Position numbers and translations under genes: made by a program. A stretch of DNA of 9,522 bases from an archaeon. GTDB taxonomy: Archaea > Nanobdellota > Nanobdellia > Woesearchaeales > ARS49. Positions 7,701-9,522 of the stretch are shown piece after piece (position 1 is the stretch's first letter; the number at the start of each line of letters is the position of its first letter). Location: the NCBI GenBank assembly GCA_016213425.1, contig JACRAI010000044.1, positions 1 through 9,522 on the forward strand, given 5' to 3'. Below the pieces are notes generated by a model. That model made no database searches, was not told the origin of the DNA, and saw only the letters and a program-made list of their open reading frames with translations.

Positions 7701-7881
7701 ATAAAACGCATAATGTTTTGTTTTGTTTAATGAAGTTTAATTGTGCTGAAAAATATTTGCTTAATTTATCTTTTTTTGTATAATCTTTTATAAAATTCAA
7801 TATCTTAGAAAAATCAACTTCTAAAGCAACCTCTTTTTCATTCCCCGTTTCCCCTGTATTATTCTCTCTTTTTTCTTCCAA
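4768..7881 (-). CDS. aglB: STT3/AglB oligosaccharyltransferase with C-terminal FKBP-like domain
   Basis: A 1037-residue catalytic subunit that transfers lipid-linked glycan to Asn in N-X-S/T sequons outside the membrane. Order of parts: cytoplasmic acidic N-terminus; membrane segment (56-70); an unusually long helical, charged first outer loop (86-170); first acidic motif DIDPYNYVRYAENYLDHG (172-189); second motif SRTSWGYADTDFYN (287-300) with D295 and D297; further membrane helices to about 546; TVAE (429-432), matching the TIXE motif; R491, in the position of the sequon-binding arginine; and WWDFG (591-595), the signature of STT3. DMISKAGVWAHFG (711-723) sits where the DK/MI segment is expected. 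Residues about 925-1036 look like an added FKBP-type fold. Usual AglB length is about 850-950. The start is TTG at 7881: the codon just before it is TGA, and no in-frame ATG occurs until residue 82, beyond the first membrane helix. An AGGA site lies 8 bases upstream. The gene ends in TAG. Confidence 0.95.
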   Translation of the reverse strand: MEEKRENNTGETGNEKEVALEVDFSKILNFIKDYTKKDKLSKYFSAQLNFIKQNKTLCVLLLLILLQFLPNAGFLPWGGIWMRLQAKEMPAIDGIVASNVDRLVESQVSSEINNKWPHLSEEKKNELIKEGIKTWKKDNQEEYKSVITDQTNALKEQYKFEYKGKSYPYMPDIDPYNYVRYAENYLDHGSFGDSTKDGIPWDYHAIAPIGRDADLQTKIHVLVIAYFYKLVSFFNSNIHILYTTSYLPVLFTLLSLFPIFFLTRRISNNLGAFLASNLLLVHFMFLSRTSWGYADTDFYNVFFPLLVSWLFFEAVIAKEVKNKIILAGLSALSLAIFSRTWLGWWFTFYLLLGSAAVTVAYKYFIYRKTTEEIKNITKVTIIFLLLTFIFVSFVFAHPSTFFSVLSAPFNFTSIKDSVSSGLWPNVYTTVAELSEQSIIGTLEGVGIFLLLLSIFGAAILLIKHESKTILGSFYLVIWFIVTLYASTKGTRFLLLFIPAMSMLFGIGASSVIHSLSNLSKKYLKVPKLIPQIILLLIILSLYVSPVNASYKSIFGDMPKYAGELPIVNDGWWDALNYIKDNSNESAIITSWWDFGHHFKYIADRAVTFDGASQNSPMAHWVGKLLLSNNEDEAIGILRMLDCGSNNAFEEVNKKLNSTPKSVNTLYKIITLNKDDAKEVLMMKDFTEEETEKILSYTHCEPPQAFLIASADMISKAGVWAHFGNWDFIKSDLWTNHRTDSKKEVIDYLKEEYKIPETEASTLYDKLSKIKNGEEAEKNANSWIGDWDSYVGQEDPMVSCETKDKDVGCSNGLVLINETPYFLVDQNQAIPVEGIHYIDTKGAWQDKISDQKTGIDAVLIKKGGNYESIVAQTPLAGSMFTRLFFLRGHGLKHFKLVKETNQVLQGKIYVWEVDWKGTQTNTLDGTVEKEQVTTGSTVSVNYLMWTEKGTVLDSSIQDWREKNITKDSKFEDYKTKPANLQMNENMQKDIYNSLLGIKKGEEAILTLNIAGAPLPEEAQKKFGNETIYFKLKVEKITE
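4771..5109 (-). other. FKBP-like domain at the C-terminus of AglB
   Basis: This is the region for AglB residues 925-1037. TTGSTVSVNYLMWTEKGTV followed by LDSS (932-954) lines up with the FKBP opening (G-V-V-YTG-L-DG--FDSS). NSLLGIKKGEEAILTL (991-1006) lines up with the G--GM--GE---L-I stretch, and ETIYFKLKVEKI (1024-1035) with the final ATL-F-VELL strand. Of the active-site positions, Tyr941 (FKBP12 Y26), Asp952 (D37) and Phe1028 (F99) are kept. The pocket-floor tryptophan (W59) appears to be Ile989, and the AYG tyrosine is not evident. The domain may therefore bind or chaperone substrate rather than catalyse prolyl isomerisation well. Assignment is by eye. Confidence 0.6.
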
Positions 7882-7889
7882 TCAAATCA

Positions 7890-7893
7890 TCCT
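7890..7893 (-). promoter_or_regulatory. Shine-Dalgarno site deciding the TTG start of aglB
   Basis: AGGA (in the run AGGATGAT, close to the archaeal AGGAGGTGAT consensus) lies 8 bases before TTG at 7881, a normal distance. The ATG at 7890 overlaps this site, is in the same frame as aglB, and is followed by ATT then TGA, so it cannot be the start unless the TGA is misread or is an error. Confidence 0.5.
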
Positions 7894-7912
7894 AGGTAGG
7901 TAGTTTCGTTTT

Positions 7913-7921
7913 CTTTTTAAG
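7913..7921 (-). promoter_or_regulatory. Possible TATA box for aglB
   Basis: Minus-strand CTTAAAAAG is centred 27 bases from the ATG at 7890 and 36 from the TTG start. It would start transcription near 7891, giving a 5' leader of about 10 bases for the TTG start. aglB could instead be read through from the reductase gene 133 bases upstream, since no clear T-rich terminator is seen between them. Confidence 0.35.
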
Positions 7922-7950
7922 TTTTTGCATTGTGCCTGTAGCACAAAACT
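7920..7950. repeat. Imperfect inverted repeat upstream of aglB
   Basis: TTGTGC (7930-7935) and GCACAA (7941-7946) form a stem around the loop CTGTA. Alternatively AGTTTT (7920-7925) pairs with AAAACT (7945-7950) outside a GTGC/GCAC core. On the minus strand it is followed by A-rich rather than T-rich sequence, so it is not a terminator for the reductase gene. It abuts the proposed aglB TATA box and could be an operator or an mRNA 3' structure. No function can be assigned. Confidence 0.35.
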
Positions 7951-8014
7951 TAATTAATGTGAAATACATCAAATCAGTATAAACTATTTTATTTCGTTGA
8001 TCATAACTTTTGAC

Positions 8015-9082
8015 TTAAAATATTTTCAACGCGTATTTTATCAAGCTAGGTTTTTTAAACAATATTTTAGGCAGTAAATATTTTATGTTATCTCTTGTTT
8101 CTGTTTCTAGCACTTCTTTTATTGAAGGAGTGTTTAACATACTGATGAATTCATCCCAATCTTTTTCTTTAAACTTGTCAAGAAATTTTCTAGTCATTAA
8201 ATGAGCAAATAATTCAAATCCTAATTTTCTTCTCCAAGAAAATTTTTTGTTATTTATGATTGAGTTTGCAACTAATTGTGACGACACAAAACTTTGAATT
8301 ATACTTCCTCCGGTTGTTGCTTTTACCATTCCTGCTGCATCACCCACTAAATAAATTTGCATGCTTCCGTTTTTTTTATACGTTTTAACAAAAGGATTGT
8401 GTAGAGGAATTAATGCGCCGTCTTGAGAGAGTACTTTACATTCAAATTTTTTTAAAAACCTGTTGAATACTGCTCCTTGGTGAGGATGTGACATGCTTCC
8501 AACTTCCATCTGCCCGTCTCCGTGAGGTACTGCCCACGCAAAACAGCCATAATTAGGATAAACTTCTATTGCATTATCATGCTCTTTTTCCACTATTGCT
8601 TTTGCTCCAACAAAATAATTTTTGTTTGTAGAAAGTCCTGTTAATTTTGCAACTGTGCTGTTGAATCCATCTGCGCCTATTAAGTGTGTAGTAGGTATTT
8701 CTTTTGAGTTTACAGTGATGGAGTTGTTGTTGATTTTTTCAAGTACTGCTGGTTGGAGTATTTTCACCCCTTTTTTTTCTACTTCTTTAGTAAGGTATTC
8801 ATTTAACAGCTCTCTCTCGCAAACAGTGTCTGGTTTTTTAAAATTGAGCTCTAACACTTGATTATTTGGAGAATAAATTCTGAACTTATTAACTTTAGAT
8901 TTTATAACGTGGTTTGGAATTTTTATTAATTCATCTTTTGCATAAGTTAGTATTCCTGAACATGCTTTTTTGAAATGAGGTTTTTTTTCTATTAGAGTTA
9001 TGTTTTCTGGATCTATTTTTTCTGCTAACTTTAATGCTGAAGAAGTTCCTGCAACTCCTCCACCGATTATAGATACCTTCAT
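8015..9082 (-). CDS. Geranylgeranyl reductase family FAD-dependent oxidoreductase
   Basis: A 355-residue flavoprotein of the p-hydroxybenzoate hydroxylase-like fold. The N-terminal dinucleotide motif is IIGGGVAGTSSALKLAE (5-21), with E32 closing the second strand for ribose binding. KKACSGIL (38-45) matches the cysteine motif of geranylgeranyl reductases. R90 (CERELLNEYL), GADGFNS (136-142), CFAWAVPHG (180-188, similar to the Y-W-FP substrate motif), GDAAG (247-251) for FAD and ATTGGSII (255-262) follow. Family members saturate the isoprenoid chains of archaeal ether lipids; a haloarchaeal relative reduces dolichol phosphate for N-glycosylation. With aglB next in line, saturating the glycan carrier is an attractive role, but lipid biosynthesis is equally possible. 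At 355 residues it is shorter than many homologues (about 390-410). ATG at 9082 is supported by a GAGG site 7 bases upstream. It ends in TAA, 133 bases before aglB. Confidence 0.85.
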   Translation of the reverse strand: MKVSIIGGGVAGTSSALKLAEKIDPENITLIEKKPHFKKACSGILTYAKDELIKIPNHVIKSKVNKFRIYSPNNQVLELNFKKPDTVCERELLNEYLTKEVEKKGVKILQPAVLEKINNNSITVNSKEIPTTHLIGADGFNSTVAKLTGLSTNKNYFVGAKAIVEKEHDNAIEVYPNYGCFAWAVPHGDGQMEVGSMSHPHQGAVFNRFLKKFECKVLSQDGALIPLHNPFVKTYKKNGSMQIYLVGDAAGMVKATTGGSIIQSFVSSQLVANSIINNKKFSWRRKLGFELFAHLMTRKFLDKFKEKDWDEFISMLNTPSIKEVLETETRDNIKYLLPKILFKKPSLIKYALKIF

Positions 9083-9089
9083 TTTTGCG

Positions 9090-9093
9090 CCTC
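9090..9093 (-). promoter_or_regulatory. Shine-Dalgarno site of the reductase gene
   Basis: GAGG on the minus strand, 7 bases before the ATG at 9082, confirms the start and indicates a leadered mRNA, unlike the GT operon. Confidence 0.55.
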
Positions 9094-9130
9094 AAAAAGG
9101 AAGACTACAAATGTTAGTGAGTTTGTGTTC

Positions 9131-9170
9131 ATTTTTTTAAGAATACTATTAATCCTTTTTTAACCTTTCC
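9131..9170 (-). promoter_or_regulatory. Promoter region of the reductase gene
   Basis: Two candidate boxes lie on the minus strand. TTAAAAAAG preceded by a BRE-like GGAAAGG (9156-9170) would give a leader of about 50 bases. TCTTAAAAAAATG (9130-9142) would give about 28 bases. The first has the better BRE; the choice cannot be made by eye. Confidence 0.4.
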
Positions 9171-9210
9171 CAAACATAAATCTATTGCTACTCTCAAATA
9201 ATAACAAATT

Positions 9211-9226
9211 CGAAAGATTTAAATAA
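9211..9226 (+). promoter_or_regulatory. BRE/TATA promoter of the plus-strand gene
   Basis: CGAAAG followed by ATTTAAATAA is the clearest archaeal BRE plus TATA box in the window. It predicts a transcription start near 9247, leaving a leader of about 28 bases before the ATG at 9275. It is divergent from the reductase promoter within the 192-base intergenic region 9083-9274, which otherwise shows no gene or RNA. Confidence 0.6.
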
Positions 9227-9274
9227 TACTCCAAGCTTCACTACTCAAAAATAGCGATTGGGGGTTTTTAACAA

Positions 9275-9522
9275 ATGAAAATTACTGCTGACAATTTTAT
9301 GGGGTTTCTTAACTATATTAGAATGCCTAACATGATAAAACTGCCTTTAGTTTTCGGACTAACAGCAGTAGGTCTTAACGCAGTAGGTTACGGACCTAAA
9401 TTTAACATTCATGAAAATCTTCCTGCAAAAATTTTAAAACAAGAAAACATACAGCCTGCAGAGGAACAAAACAATGATGCAACAGCAGACAAAACAACTC
9501 CAGTTCCAACAGACCCCACACT
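9275..9522 (+). CDS. Hypothetical membrane-anchored or secreted protein, N-terminus only
   Basis: An open frame runs from ATG at 9275 to the window edge (82 codons, incomplete). It has a basic and polar start, one hydrophobic segment (about residues 22-39, after K22) and then a hydrophilic stretch rich in Gln, Asn, Thr, Pro and Ala (55-82). This pattern fits an N-terminal signal anchor or signal peptide followed by a flexible linker on the outside of the cell. A G-run (GGGGG, 9260-9264) 10 bases before the ATG may serve as a weak ribosome binding site, and a good BRE/TATA box sits upstream. Internal ATG codons at residues 9, 17 and 20 are possible alternative starts. I do not recognise the family, and the visible part has no domain. 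It is divergently transcribed from the reductase. A Thr/Pro-rich exported protein would be a natural target for glycosylation, but this is speculation. Confidence 0.65.
   Translation, partial: MKITADNFMGFLNYIRMPNMIKLPLVFGLTAVGLNAVGYGPKFNIHENLPAKILKQENIQPAEEQNNDATADKTTPVPTDPT

Noticed and set aside
7882..7890. TGA recoding at the aglB start
   Set aside because: TGA serves as a normal stop at 1882, 2550 and 3668. A TTG start with an AGGA site explains the gene without recoding, so I kept it only as a start-site question.
7920..7950. Terminator of the reductase gene
   Set aside because: The hairpin is followed on the minus strand by A-rich rather than T-rich sequence, so it does not fit an intrinsic or archaeal T-tract terminator.
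8622..8861. Short plus-strand frame opposite the reductase
   Set aside because: It is antisense to the FAD-binding enzyme, and nothing supports expression.
1..9522. CRISPR arrays, insertion sequences, defence or phage genes
   Set aside because: Reading both strands, I saw no regularly spaced repeats, transposase motifs, or phage or defence signatures. Nearly all sequence is explained by glycosylation genes.

Overview
The window looks like part of an AT-rich archaeal genome, most likely a DPANN-type lineage (Woesearchaeota/Pacearchaeota-like; this placement is inference). The evidence is an archaeal STT3/AglB oligosaccharyltransferase, a geranylgeranyl-reductase-family flavoprotein of the kind used on archaeal isoprenoids, BRE/TATA-like promoters about 25-30 bases upstream of starts, and apparently leaderless first genes next to Shine-Dalgarno-led internal genes. 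TGA is used as a stop in several overlapping gene junctions, so the standard prokaryotic code applies.

Layout: apart from one partial gene at the right edge, every gene lies on the minus strand and is transcribed right to left. In transcription order these are: a geranylgeranyl-reductase-family enzyme (8015-9082); a very long AglB/STT3 (4768-7881) with an extra C-terminal domain resembling an FKBP prolyl isomerase; then a new promoter and a tightly packed operon. That operon holds a DPM1-like GT2 glycosyltransferase (3994-4668), a small DUF2304 membrane protein (3668-3994), a GT9 heptosyltransferase-like enzyme (2550-3671), a second GT2 (1882-2553) and a large GT-C-like membrane protein (137-1885). 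A second GT9 gene begins at position 102 and runs off the left edge. Junctions within the operon are one TAATG and three ATGA overlaps, which suggests translational coupling. At the right edge a divergent promoter drives a plus-strand gene (from 9275, incomplete) for a membrane-anchored or secreted protein with a low-complexity linker.

Working together (inference): the GT2/GT9 enzymes would build a glycan on a polyprenyl carrier at the cytoplasmic face. The GT-C protein would add sugars from a lipid-phosphate donor outside. AglB would transfer the finished glycan to Asn of secreted proteins. The reductase could saturate the isoprenoid of the carrier or of membrane lipids. This reads as a protein N-glycosylation and surface-glycan locus. 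The most unusual points are the AglB-FKBP-like fusion, the TTG start of aglB just behind an in-frame ATG-ATT-TGA, and a pair of bacterial-type GT9 enzymes in an archaeal locus.
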